This document shows, in pieces, positions 37,101 through 46,893 of a stretch of DNA of 64,000 nt. The stretch comes from Brasenia schreberi (taxonomy: Eukaryota; Streptophyta; Magnoliopsida; Nymphaeales; Cabombaceae), in assembly GCA_036023115.1 (NCBI GenBank), contig JAYKKT010000040.1, positions 6,607,001-6,671,000 on the forward strand. Direction: 5' to 3'. A program made the translations under genes and the position numbers. The notes under the pieces are model-generated. The model made no database searches. It had not been told where the DNA came from and saw only the letters and a list, made by a program, of their open reading frames with translations. Position 1 is the first letter of the stretch, and each line of letters begins with the position of its first letter.

Positions 37101-40100
37101 GTATCAGCATCCTCGTGCAAAAAAGAATGAAGTTGTGACTGCCGCCTCTTGGCCTGAGCAGCTGCAATCAGGTTTCTCATGGATGGAGAAGATTCTTCAG
37201 TTCTTGTTTCAGTTGCAACCCCAGTCCTTGGCTTGTTTTCAGGAGGCACAAACAACCGTGAACTACTCTTTTGAGAAGATTTGAACTTCTCATTTGTGGT
37301 GTCTCCCTTATTTCTTTGTGGAGTAGCAACTTGTCGACGGCTTAAACTTTCTGACTCCTGATATGAAGTTCTATAAGATCCAGTTGAAGTTCTCTTTGTC
37401 ATCGGAGAGCCCAGTGTCTTCGTTTGAGAGTTATTAGTCTTTTGGAATTTAGCATGTCCAACAGAAGACTTCGGAGGAGTTAATGCCCTTGAAGAAGGTT
37501 TCTGAGATTCTATCGAAGCAGATTTTATCTTCTGCTCAATTTGCTTAGGACTAGGTGAAATCTCCTTTGCAGGCTCATCAGAAGAAACTATACTACTGAA
37601 AGTTTTTGGCACATCATCAGCTGAACTCTGTTTTTTACCTTCAACACTTTCAGTGTTTAATGGTTGACTTGAACTTTCTGAGAGCGCAGCTGCGGCTGGA
37701 AGAGAGTCTGGAATTGCTCCAGAAGCATTAGAGGAGCTACCTGCAGTTTCCCTCTGAACCACTACTCGGCATTCTACATTGCCTTTGACTTCACTAAAAG
37801 TAGCCTGACAGTCATCAACCCCAGAACCAGCAGACTTACCGTTCTCCACAGTTGTTGAAGCATTGGTTTCAGCCAAATCCGGACTTCCAGCATGCAAACC
37901 AGCACAACTGTCAGCAACAGAGGCTGACATTGCTTCCAGTGCCCAGCATCGTCTCTTCATCAAGGAAAGGATATCTTCATCACCTGAAGAATGACCTCCA
38001 CCTCTACATGCACTTGATTTCAAACCAGAACCTCTAGATGAATTAGTTTGAGTTTCCAATTTCTCAGAACTCGAGATAAGATCACTTTCCTTGTCAGTAG
38101 CTGCATTCAACTTATCATTTCCACTAACCATGACAGATTCATCCATAATATCATCATCCATCTCCAAAATTTTCAACCTCTTTGCCGGACGAACCTTCTC
38201 ATCGACACCCTCACTTTTCCTGCTAGATTTAACCTTTCTTCCTTGATCCTTTGATGACATTTGGACACTTTTTGGGTCCTCCAAGTGATCGGAAGCTTCA
38301 TTAGCATGATCTCCATCATTCAGCAGGTTTTCTGTTCCTTTAAAGTCATTATTATCAGCCTTCCTGTTATCTTTCAAAAAGCTCTTCAACCTCCTTGAAC
38401 CAATTGCATCCACAATTTTTGTTGGAGATGATCCATTTGTCTGATTGCAAGAAGCTATTTTATGTATCTTGTTGGCAAGAGAACTCTCCTCTTTCAAATG
38501 CTTTGGCAATATCAGCTTAGACTTCTTGAAACCATCATGCTTTGATCTGGGATCTGAAGCCACCTTCTCGTTCCCTTCGAGGAAAGCCTCTGTTTTCACA
38601 TGAATCACTCTTTTAGTTTGTTGAGCAGTAGAAACAGTGGACAAAGGTGAAGATGCCGATCGTTCCTTGACATCAGGATCAGAAGGGGAAACATCATGGT
38701 CATCATCTTTGCCTTTTGAGCATACCTCCATACCATCACAATCCAGGACAGTGTCCTCGGCATTTCCCTTCCTCACCTTATTGCTTTGATCATGATCTGG
38801 GGAAAGGCATTCCTTTTTTGGAGATAACCTAGAAACTGTCTTCAAAGATGCTGTACCTTTCTTTGATGCATGTGAGGCTTTATTAGCTGCTTTAGCCCTT
38901 CCCTTGACAAAAACTGGCAATGTCTGCCCCTCAATCGCCTCTGAAGTCCCATCCTTGGCATCTAAAGATGCTGAATGACTAACAGAACAGCGCTCTAACC
39001 TATGGTCTCCACCTGGACACTCACTATTAGTAGCAGCTTCCTTGAGCTGCTCTTTGGAATCACATTCAAGATCACTGTCCTCCATTGAACCCAACTTAGG
39101 GAATTCCCCAGACACTGGATCTTTACACCCAGTTTGCTGAGGCCGTCGATCATTAACTCCTTTTGAACTAAGCAACTTTTTTTGCTGTAATACTTCAAAA
39201 GCCTCACAAATTTCCTTCACTGCCCGAGAAAAATATTTGACAGTTTTACCCTGACATTTAGCAGACAATTTATTTTTGGATTCATGAGTGAACACTTGAA
39301 TATCAGCCGGAGCAACAAAAGCACTGCATGGCAAAACAAGTAAAATCAGAAAAAAACATAGACATGATGCTTAAAGGAAGTGAAATTTAGAAAGATGATA
39401 TTAAAAAACAAAACATGATATAGCACCAAAAAATATCCCTTGCCTTTCACATAATGAAAAAAAAAAATTATTATTTTTTTCCTTTGATAAATGCATTGGC
39501 AAGAAGCATGTAACAAATGTGAGAGGCAGACTCCTCGCATGTGAGGCTATCATGGAAGGAAGACCAAGAAAATGACATTCTCAAGATGTTTCAGAAGCAA
39601 GGGTCTCTATTCTGGATGGGATTTCTAGAGGAGCAATCTTCCCATCCTACTAAGAGTCCCTGGACCATGGTTGAGAGCCATGATGAAGGTCATCCGTATA
39701 ATGTTATAACCACGTGTTTTAGGGCAGCAGTACATCTTTGCAATTGTTGCATCTAATGATGTGAAATGCAGCCCTGTTTCAAAAAATCATGTAAGTTTGA
39801 AAGGTAGAAAGTTATAGAACATCAATCTAAGTATGGGTTAATAGCCTATGACACCTTCACCGTCTGGAGTAGTAACACCAATTAGAAAAAATGACGGTAG
39901 GGGACCCATGTTGACTACGAGGAGTCATATGTTTATTTTGTCCCATCCCATCCATTATAGCATGAATTCCTCAAAATGAAAAAACCAGGCTCCTCTTCAT
40001 TCACTTGGAGTCATTCTTTTCTTACAAGCAAAATCCAGCAACCAGCCCACTAGTCACTGCCACTAAAGTAATTGGGGTTGGGTGCAAGTCTTTGAGGTAT

Positions 40101-42867
40101 GCCTCAAAGATGACATCAGTAGTGGTTAGCGCCCTTAATGTATTGCGGACTTAACGAGAAATAAAAAACTAAAACATGAATTGATTTAATAGTAAATATA
40201 GTGATCATGTATAATTCTCAAACATCAGAATGAAGCATACATCATCACTAAATTAATATTTCTAAATATATTTTAAGCATAAATATATCATATTAATGCT
40301 TGAATTGATTTAACAGTAAATAGTGAACATGTATAACTCTCAAGCATCAGTATGAAAAACAAACCATCACTAGATTAGTGTTTCTTAATATTTTTTAAGC
40401 ATAAACGTATCATGTTTTTTCTAATATGTTACAGTTGTCATTTGCGTACTTAAAACTTGCTAGCAATATACTTTAAAACCAAACACATGGAGTACCAACA
40501 TACATACAAGAGAGATGAAAAGAAAGAGCAAGGGTGCACTTGAGAAAGCAATAGAGGCGGCGGAGAGAAAGGAAGATTTAATGGTAAGTAAGAGACACAA
40601 TAAGAGAAATCAAGAGTGAGAGGATGAAGAATGTATAGGAGGAGAGAGTATATAACCTCATAAAGCCAATGTTATAAAAATCATATCATATACGATAAAA
40701 TACACACATCTATACCTGAACCGATATGATCCATATACCTGTACCGGAGAACAGAGTTTATCAAAGTGTACCATATGATGTAAGTTTTGAAAACCATGTT
40801 TTTTTCAAATCAAGGCCTCGGGTGTTTAGACCCCCTTAGGCCAGCTTCTTTGGCCTCCTCTTGCATGTCTACCCCTTACTCCCTTCAAGTCCAACCCATT
40901 CCTATCTAAAATTTCCAAATATATTCTCCATCCATTCATAGTCATCAAACCTAAATTTCAAAACGAGGCATGGTATCTATATATGCATGTGATTTGGTTT
41001 GTTTTGAGTTTTAGTTTATTGTCTCTTGGTATGGTGCATGTTATAGAATCTTTTTCATGATTTTTAATTTTATGGATTTTTTATGAAAAATTGGAAAAGA
41101 ACTTTTAGTGTACCGTATATTGGTGCCCTGTGGCATAGGGGTCCTATACAATGTTTACAGCATTGCCTGAAGCCGGTTTATAGTATCTTTAAGTGAGCAA
41201 CCCACATACAAGCCTCATAGGCCCTTGGGTCCAGTAAGAGAGCATATGCACTCATTTGACGACATACTCAAGAGCATGGGCAAGAATTCCCGACATTGAG
41301 GGGGGGCAACCAAACAAGAAGCAAGAAGTAGTAAACATTGTTATTTATCAGTTGTATGTTATCTTGTATCAAAGTCCCTTCTGTGGCAACAACAACAGTA
41401 TCATTCCAACTTCGACTGGATCAACGTCGTGTTCTTTTTCTATAATGAAGTGAATAGTACCTTTTGAACTACTTTGATTCCCAGTCAAAGTTGGTTCCTT
41501 CTTGAGTGGTTACTTGACAAGTAGTAGACCATGATGGACAAGTTACGAGTTACACCACTCCTGGCCTAGATTGTTCTCTCTAGCAGCTTGACAGTGAGTG
41601 ACTTTTCCCATCCAAAAATGTCCAGTTAACTCGATTTCCTCCTACTATTGATCTTTAGTCTGAAATCTTCACCTAAACCACCATTGAGCTTGAAAACTTT
41701 AAAGAACAACAAATCAAGGTAAACAGTATAATTTGCAATTTTGGCAACTCCAGTTTGTGAAATAAAGCAATTTATTAGCAAAACATTAAGTAATCTGGAA
41801 TATAGAAAACCATAGAAATAGTAAGCCAACATAGGTAAATCACCACAACAGATTTTTGAAGGATCTTGTGGAACACATCAATGTATCAGTACAAGATAGA
41901 AAATGGTACATTTAACACAGTCCGGTTCAAATACCAACACTACAATGTCGTAGCAAGTCATTAACTTAAAATGCTTGAACAAACGAAGCCGCAAAGTTAC
42001 ACCATGATGTGATAAAGGTATAATCTTGCTATACATATGTTGAAACATACATTCACATGGATAAAGTACGGGGCTCTTCTACTGTTCTACAAGCTTTCAT
42101 TATGGTTTTGAAAGAGGTTTCGGCCACATCTATAGGTAAAAAGCAACTATTGAAATAATAGCAAAACTAAAGACTCCTGAATGAAGACACCGCAATGTTA
42201 ACCCAAATGAAATTAATAGAAGGAAATAACTTACATTTCTGATGTGCCAAAGAACTGAACAAAGTGCTTCTTTTGATCCGGTTGCCGGTTCCAATCTTCA
42301 GGCTTACTTATCTACAAACAAATCAAATGGTTCTCAAAACTTTAATGAAATAACACCTACACCGATTATCATCAAATTTAAATGCTCCAAATTAATTGAG
42401 CCCAGAAAAAGAAATATCAGAAACTGAATGGTTACAGTACAGTAATCCAAAAAGCTGACAACAGGAATTTGACAACAAGAAGTAAAACCCAAAATTCATC
42501 CGAAGAAATTATCATAAAAGAGAAAACTAATCAAATGACTGAAGCAGTGGAATGGGATTCCCATCAAAATTTCTTTCGCAAGGAAAACAAACCTACGATA
42601 CGCAATAAACAAAGTGACGTTCCCTGCTTTTCCCCTTTCCGGGAAAACCACAAAGATAATACATCAAAATCCCCGTGATGGACCGAAAAAGAGGACGAAC
42701 AAATAGAAGTCCGAAGAACTAGAATCCAATAAAAAACGGAGAAATCTAGTCTATACCTTTGCAGGCCACGCTGGGAACCCCTTGACCTTCGCTAGGACGA
42801 GATCCCCCAGGCTCAATTGGCTCCGTTCCTTGGCTCTGCCGACTCCCTTCTTTCGCCCCGGAGCCAT
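28151..42867 (-). CDS. HUA2: HUA2-like protein (ENHANCER OF AG-4 family), 10 exons
   Basis: Exons: 42757-42867, 42235-42311, 36725-39323, 35668-35776, 31425-31537, 31165-31349, 29263-29815, 28656-29184, 28380-28475, 28151-28227. All junction phases agree, giving 1,482 residues (Arabidopsis HUA2 is about 1,390). Residues about 19-80 form a PWWP domain ([18 protein letters not shown], then [20 protein letters not shown]). A long Ser/Lys-rich linker with basic, NLS-like stretches follows. Residues about 900-1040 form a CID (RNA polymerase II CTD-interacting) domain ([33 protein letters not shown]). Proline runs follow, then the conserved end [14 protein letters not shown]. The family acts in the nucleus on pre-mRNA processing of floral and flowering-time MADS-box genes; that role is taken from Arabidopsis. 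One intron is GC-AG. Confidence 0.96.
29185..29262 (-). other. GC-AG intron of the HUA2-like gene
   Basis: A 78-bp intron whose donor reads CAGAG|GCAAGT on the minus strand and whose acceptor is TATATACAG. Joining there keeps phase 0 (…KPSE then GNTSVQ…). Using the nearest GT downstream would shift the frame and meet a stop. Confidence 0.8.
30086..30362 (-). mobile_element. RTE LINE 3' fragment in HUA2 intron, 17-bp TSD
   Basis: A 277-bp, strongly 5'-truncated copy with a CAA-repeat tail, flanked by TCAGTTGTCCCAGAATA at 30069-30085 and 30363-30379. It lies in the intron between exons 6 and 7, in the same orientation as the gene. Confidence 0.96.
32947..33494 (+). mobile_element. RTE LINE 3' fragment in HUA2 intron, 17-bp TSD
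   Basis: A 548-bp, 5'-truncated copy ending in (GTT)n. It is flanked by TGTTAATACACTAGAGA at 32930-32946 and 33495-33511. Its frame (33223-33456 and upstream) encodes the RTE C-terminal domain with [17 protein letters not shown] and ADPV at the end. It is antisense to the HUA2-like gene. Confidence 0.96.
33511..33757 (+). mobile_element. Chimeric retroelement: RTE leader + 5S-like + RTE tail
   Basis: Three joined parts. (1) 33511 to about 33603 matches the 5' leader of the RTE at 58438-58540 (ACTCCGCCCA, GGATCACCCTTG, AAGCCC, TTAGG, TAAAACTT). (2) 33617-33721 is 5S rRNA-like. (3) 33722-33757 matches the RTE 3' end (TAGCCAACACCACTTAGTGT, then GGGAAAAGCCTTAG). TACACTAGAG flanks it at 33501-33510 and 33758-33767, consistent with a target-site duplication. 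It has no coding capacity, so it would depend on RTE proteins, as a SINE does. Confidence 0.72.
33617..33721 (+). pseudogene. 5S rRNA-derived sequence (degenerate)
   Basis: GGATCCCATCTGAACTCCGA, then AGTTAAGCATGCTTAGGCGA and GGAAGTCCTTGTGTTGCACC follow plant 5S rRNA closely. The box A region (AGTTAAGC..GCTT) is retained. About 15 nt covering the box C region (GGATGGGTGACC) are missing, and the first 25 nt are diverged. Not a functional 5S gene. Cassandra-type TRIM elements also carry 5S sequence, so that is an alternative source. Confidence 0.8.
34175..34298. repeat. 62-bp tandem duplication in HUA2 intron 4
   Basis: The unit starting TTGAGTTAGCTCTTATTCC occurs at 34175 and again at 34237 with one or two differences, indicating a recent event. 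Confidence 0.95.
35311..35446. repeat. 68-bp tandem duplication in HUA2 intron 4
   Basis: The unit beginning ATGTATAAATATAATACTTT occurs at 35311 and 35379 with a single visible difference (TTCTTATAAG versus TTATTATAAG). Confidence 0.95.
40177..40425. repeat. 124-bp diverged tandem duplication in HUA2 intron 2
   Basis: TGAATTGATTTAA begins both units (40177 and 40301), followed by similar AGTAAATA, CATGTATAA, CTCAA and CATCA words. Divergence is higher than in the intron 4 duplications. Confidence 0.85.
40668..41165. mobile_element. Probable hAT-like remnant in HUA2 intron 2
   Basis: The left end CAATGTTATAAAAATC and the right end GTTTACAGCATTG are imperfect inverted repeats. The flanking octamers CATAAAGC and CCTGAAGC agree at six of eight positions. 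The interior has ATATGAT/TACCGTA words like the hAT family elsewhere in the window. Confidence 0.4.
41166..42234 (-). other. HUA2 intron 2, distal part
   Basis: AT-rich intron sequence with no recognised element. Donor GTAAGT lies at 42234. Confidence 0.5.
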
Positions 42868-43210
42868 GGGGAGAAAACCCTAGCCCCGCCTCCCTTCTAA
42901 CGATCCCTAAAAGGGCAATGGCGACAATGAACACACACTCGACTATCGCAAGAACCTATTTGTCGGCTCGCCGTAGAGCGGAGAGCCCCGGCAAGGGAGC
43001 CCGACGTCCCGCAACCTCCCGGCGAGTATCGGAAAGAGCAGCGGCCGGAATTCTGGTGGCAGAGGCAGAGAGGAGCTGAAATCTTCGGACGATATTTCCT
43101 ATTTCTTCTTTTTGTTTTTCCCACTTTTTTTTCTTTTCCCTTCGGAGAGAGAACGCTGCACAGGCGAGCCAAAGTGGCGAGGCGAGGAGGTTTCCCTTGT
43201 TATGTGTTGG
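42868..43210 (-). promoter_or_regulatory. 5' UTR/promoter-proximal region of HUA2-like gene
   Basis: GC-richer sequence directly upstream of the HUA2 start codon with pyrimidine tracts (on the minus strand GGAAAAGAAAAAAAAG). No TATA box can be assigned with confidence; placement follows from the gene model. Confidence 0.45.
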
Positions 43211-43268
43211 GACTATTAACCATGGTTAGTGGGATCCGGCTGAAAAGTATTGACCGTGGTTAACAGTC
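43211..43268. repeat. Imperfect 18-bp inverted repeat
   Basis: GACTATTAACCATGGTTA at 43211-43228 pairs with TGACCGTGGTTAACAGTC at 43251-43268 with about three mismatches, a potential hairpin with a 22-nt loop. Confidence 0.8.
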
Positions 43269-43422
43269 GGACCACGATGGCTTATGTCGGCTTCGTGGAT
43301 CCCGATCTAGACACAAATCTTGGGTCTACGGATTCGGTTTCTGTCCGGTTCCTAGATATTAGTTCTCCCATGAATGCAGATTTGGTTTTCGAATCTGATT
43401 GGATATGGATTTGATGGTTTTG

Positions 43423-43580
43423 GTGTGTGTATGTATATATATATATATATGTATGTATATATATATATATATGTATGTATATATATATATATATATATGT
43501 ATATGTATGTATATATATGTATATGTATGTATGTATACGTGTATGCATACATATATGTAGTCTGTATATATATACATGTA
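43423..43580. repeat. (TA)n/(TATG)n microsatellite
   Basis: A complex TATATATG/TGTATG tract of about 150 bp in the spacer between HUA2 and LPA2. Tyr/Ile/His-rich ORFs here are artefacts of the repeat. Confidence 0.97.
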
Positions 43581-43584
43581 TAAA

Positions 43585-43928
43585 TAGGTAGATAGAGAAA
43601 GAGAAATATACATGCTTTATCTCACATGAGTGGAGTCTCTCTCTCTCCATGTATATATATATATATATATGAAGAGAGGGAGAGAGACTTCAACTTCACC
43701 GTAAATCACTCCACTTAGCGTGTGGATGGGTGTTAAGCCGAATCCTAATCGTAGATACAGAAAGAGAGATATACATGTCTTATCTCACATGAGTGGAGTC
43801 TCTCTCTCCATGTATATATATATATATATATGTGTGTGTGAAGAGAGGTTGAGAGAGACTTCAACTTCACCGTAAATCACTCCACTTAGCGTGTGGGTGT
43901 GTGTTAAGCTGAATCCGAATCCCAAACC
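43585..43928. repeat. Tandem duplication, period about 162 bp
   Basis: Both units contain TTATCTCACATGAGTGGAGT, a (TA)n tract, GACTTCAACTTCACCGTAAA and CACTCCACTTAGCGTGTG. The units differ mainly in microsatellite length and a few substitutions. Confidence 0.95.
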
Positions 43929-43984
43929 CAAGAATTGTGTCTCAAATTTATATATATGTGTGTGTGTGTAATATGCATCATGAG

Positions 43985-44280
43985 TTTATTATAAACAAAT
44001 TAGGAGTGACACCAATAGAGGATAAAATGAGAGAATATCATTTAAGATGGTTTGGACATATAGAAAAAATATCAAAAGAAGAACCACTAAATTTAGAAAG
44101 TATTAAAAGAGGTAGAGGATGACCACAAAAGTGTTGAAAAGAAACAATAAAGAATGATCTAGCTTACAACTGCTAACATGACACATGATAGGACTCATTG
44201 GAAACAAAGAATCCATGTAGCCGACCCCGTCTAGTATGGAAAAAGGCTTAGTTGTTGTTTGTTTGTTTGTTATATAATTT
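43985..44280 (+). mobile_element. RTE LINE 3' fragment, about 10-bp TSD
   Basis: A 5'-truncated copy starting in the RTE C-terminal domain, with an internal deletion near 44165 and a variant (GTTT)n tail. GCATCATGAG occurs on both sides (43975-43984 and 44281-44290), and the preceding bases are also similar. Confidence 0.92.
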
Positions 44281-44372
44281 GCATCATGAGACAAGTAGTG
44301 AGAACCTAGAGAAACCTAATCCTAGACCCAAGAATTGTGTCTCAATTGGGATCCACAAAGCCAACATAAGCC

Positions 44373-44489
44373 GCACTCCCAGCATTAGCTCAATGGCAGA
44401 ATGCTCTAAATCAGTTTCTACTGGTTGGGAGTTCGATTCCCAGAGGGTGCATGTGTTAGGCTTTGACCTCCTCTTGTAACAAAAAAACA
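44373..44489 (+). mobile_element. tRNA-derived SINE, 10-bp TSD
   Basis: A 117-bp element, flanked by AACATAAGCC at 44363-44372 and 44490-44499. The tRNA-like head has box A (TTAGCTCAATGGCAGA) and box B (GAGTTCGATTCCC). The tail GTGTTAGGCTTTGACCTCC leads to an A-rich end (AACAAAAAAAC). It shares head and tail with the copy at 51354-51493. Confidence 0.85.
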
Positions 44490-44514
44490 AACATAAGCCA
44501 TCATGGTCCGGCTG

Positions 44515-46102
44515 TGCGTGTGTGTCTGCGTGTCTATATATATATATAGACGCGTGTGTGTGAAATGGAACAATAAAACATGATCTCAATTAAATGCTAA
44601 TATAGTAAAATATAGAGAGAGACGGCAGGATAGATCCTAAGTTCAAGTTATCTTACTCCTCCTAGTGCAGGATAATGCTTGATTGTGATATAACTTGATT
44701 AAGTTGACATTAAAATTTAACACAAGTAATACTTAAAAGGCAAATAATGTGGTGAGTTTGAAGGAAACAACCAACATCATTTGAAAAATAAACACAACAG
44801 CTAATCGCTTATTGGACATGTTACAATCGGGTCCTGGTATGACCCGAGCATGCAGATCAAATACCCAAGCAACACAAACTTTGGTTATGTCATGACTCGT
44901 GTTGTTGAACTGGATCGGTTCTGTCATAGTGCCACCCAACATATCATCCATTATTAGCCGATTTGGGTCTTCAAATCAATGTTTTGGACTCTTTTTCTTG
45001 CCTGCTTTAAATACTAGTTATTATGCTAAGCCCATGAATTTCTGGACCTTGACTTGAGGTTACTTGTTTCTTTGCTTGACAAGCTGAGAAGTGGACTCTA
45101 GGTATCGAACTCAAGACCTTCCATTTAAGGTTAGTTAGAGTCAGCCCCTTAGCCAAGAGAAATGTGGTTCAAGTTTGCAACTTGAGTCCACATGACACAG
45201 GGTGTGAGTTCGATTCCCCACACATGACACAGTGGTGGACCTATTCACGAGCAAGATAGAGCAGTTGTCTCACCTGAAAACTGAAAAAAAAAACACATTT
45301 CAAACAAAGGTGTATATATGAAAGTAGTTCTAAAATCATAAGGTCTTTCAGTGCATAATCATGTATAAACATATAAATCGTTCAATTTATGGGATAAAAC
45401 AAAAAGCATTTAATGCATATGCTGCATTATTAAGTAAACAACAAAAGTATTTGTTTGTTTATTTTATTGAAATCTCTATTGTTTATCATGGCAATTGAAT
45501 GATATATACGTTTATGTATGATCATGCAAAGACAGTATGCAATTACAGCTCTCTCTCTCTCTCTATATATATATATACACACACACACATTTGAATTCCA
45601 TCCAAGTAGTATCCACATCACTGAAGCAAAATTCCAAGGTCTGATTTTTGGTGTTGGACTCAAACTCTAACTTATGCAAGTTAATGCTAATATGATATGA
45701 CCTTAGCAATGTTAGGCTTCACTTGGTGCTTAATTTGTAAACTGGTCAAAATAACATTGAACTTATTTTATTAAAGAATGAACGCTGTAGACATCACTTA
45801 TTATCCAACGTCAAGTGCATTATTCAGTAAACAACAAAAGTAAATATAGGAGTAATGAAATACATGTACTTTTTTTTAATTTTTTTTATTTTCAATCTCA
45901 ACCATCTATAACCCTTAATAGGGTTGTTGAAATTGATTTCATTAGAGTTTATCAACTAACTCGTTTGGATCTTCCAACTTTCTCAACCAGGAGAAATAGG
46001 CACACATTTAGGTCAGCATAAAAACCCACTGAAAGATGTTAGGGCTGTCTCCATACAAAACTCAATCCAATCAAGCTAGGTAATCTTCGCCCTGTTGGGG
46101 AT
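44515..46102. other. Spacer between HUA2 and LPA2
   Basis: AT-rich DNA with microsatellites near 44535 and 45549-45590 (CT/TA/CA). A possible pair of SINE-like pieces lies at 45075-45290 (box B-like GAGTTCGATTCCCC, and inverted GTATCGAACTC). No gene was recognised. Confidence 0.45.
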
Positions 46103-46680
46103 TAGGGATGGTAATATTGATCAGACCCATTAGGGCATGACCCGACCCGAATGGGTGGGTATTACCCGGTTTGCCTAGGTTCAGGTAAAACATCAAAACC
46201 ACTGCCCAGATATATATGGTATAACAAATACCAGACATATATATGCCCGTCTCTGTCTCTGACCCGAATAAACACATAAACCGACTGTTTGAGATTTATA
46301 AGAACTTACCAAAGATGTAAATGTATTAATACCAACATCATGTAAAAAATAACCTATCTTGTCCTTGATGATTACCTTTTGATATTTCTATTTCATTTGT
46401 TTTGAGTTCTTTCAAACTGCGGCACTCAAACCACAAGAGAGATGAAGAAAGAATCGTCTCTGTTTCTGGCTATTTTTATAGTTGTTTTAAGTAAGAAGGA
46501 TTTTTTAACCCTATGGTATTTTATTCATGATGGGCAGGGTATGGGGCAGGTCCGGTGCCCTTTGGGTCAGGTATGGGGGTGAATTTTTAACTATGTGGGT
46601 AACGGGACGGGTATTAGGCCAAATAGTAACATTGGGCTGCAGGCTGGGTATGGGTTTACCCGTTATAGCCAATATCCCTA
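46103..46680. mobile_element. Probable hAT-like MITE upstream of LPA2
   Basis: The left end TAGGGATGGTAATATTG and the right end TATAGCCAATATCCCTA are imperfect inverted repeats, and the interior is full of GGGT/ACCC words. This is the layout of a common plant hAT-like MITE starting TAGGGATGGCAA. The flanking octamers match only partly. It ends about 210 bp before the LPA2 start codon, so it may contribute to the promoter region. Confidence 0.5.
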
Positions 46681-46870
46681 GTTTGGGTCTGATGCCCTTT
46701 TGGGTCGGACCAACATTACCGTTCCTACCCATCTTCCCCACGAGAATCTTATCTTGGATCCAATTCTCTACACCCAGATAGAGATCAGCTTCGATCCGAA
46801 CCTTCTCTTGGGTACAAATACGATGACCAGCCAAGCGAATCAGATCATCCAGATTCCACTCTCAATCATC

Positions 46871-46893
46871 CAGAGAGAGAGAGAGAGAGAGAG
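46871..46893 (+). repeat. (GA)n tract in the LPA2 5' UTR
   Basis: About 11 GA units end at the base before the ATG. GA/CT tracts in 5' leaders are common in plant genes. Confidence 0.95.

Larger units (their letters stand above)
43267..44513. mobile_element. TIR-bounded element containing LINE and SINE insertions
   Basis: The left arm (43267-43332, containing ACCACGATGGCTTATGTCGG and GATCTAGACACAAATCTTGG) is the inverted counterpart of the right arm (44322-44372 plus 44500-44513). The right arm is split by a SINE. Between the arms lie long TA microsatellites, a tandem duplication of about 160 bp and an RTE fragment. Arms of about 65 bp suggest a Mutator-like or other MITE. No target-site duplication was established. 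Confidence 0.6.

Noticed and set aside
43282..43650. Tyr/Ile/His-rich ORFs on both strands
   Set aside because: Artefacts of the TA/TATG microsatellite.
44373..44489. A genuine tRNA gene
   Set aside because: The acceptor and T stems pair imperfectly, the anticodon arm is not formed, and a tail plus direct repeats show a SINE.
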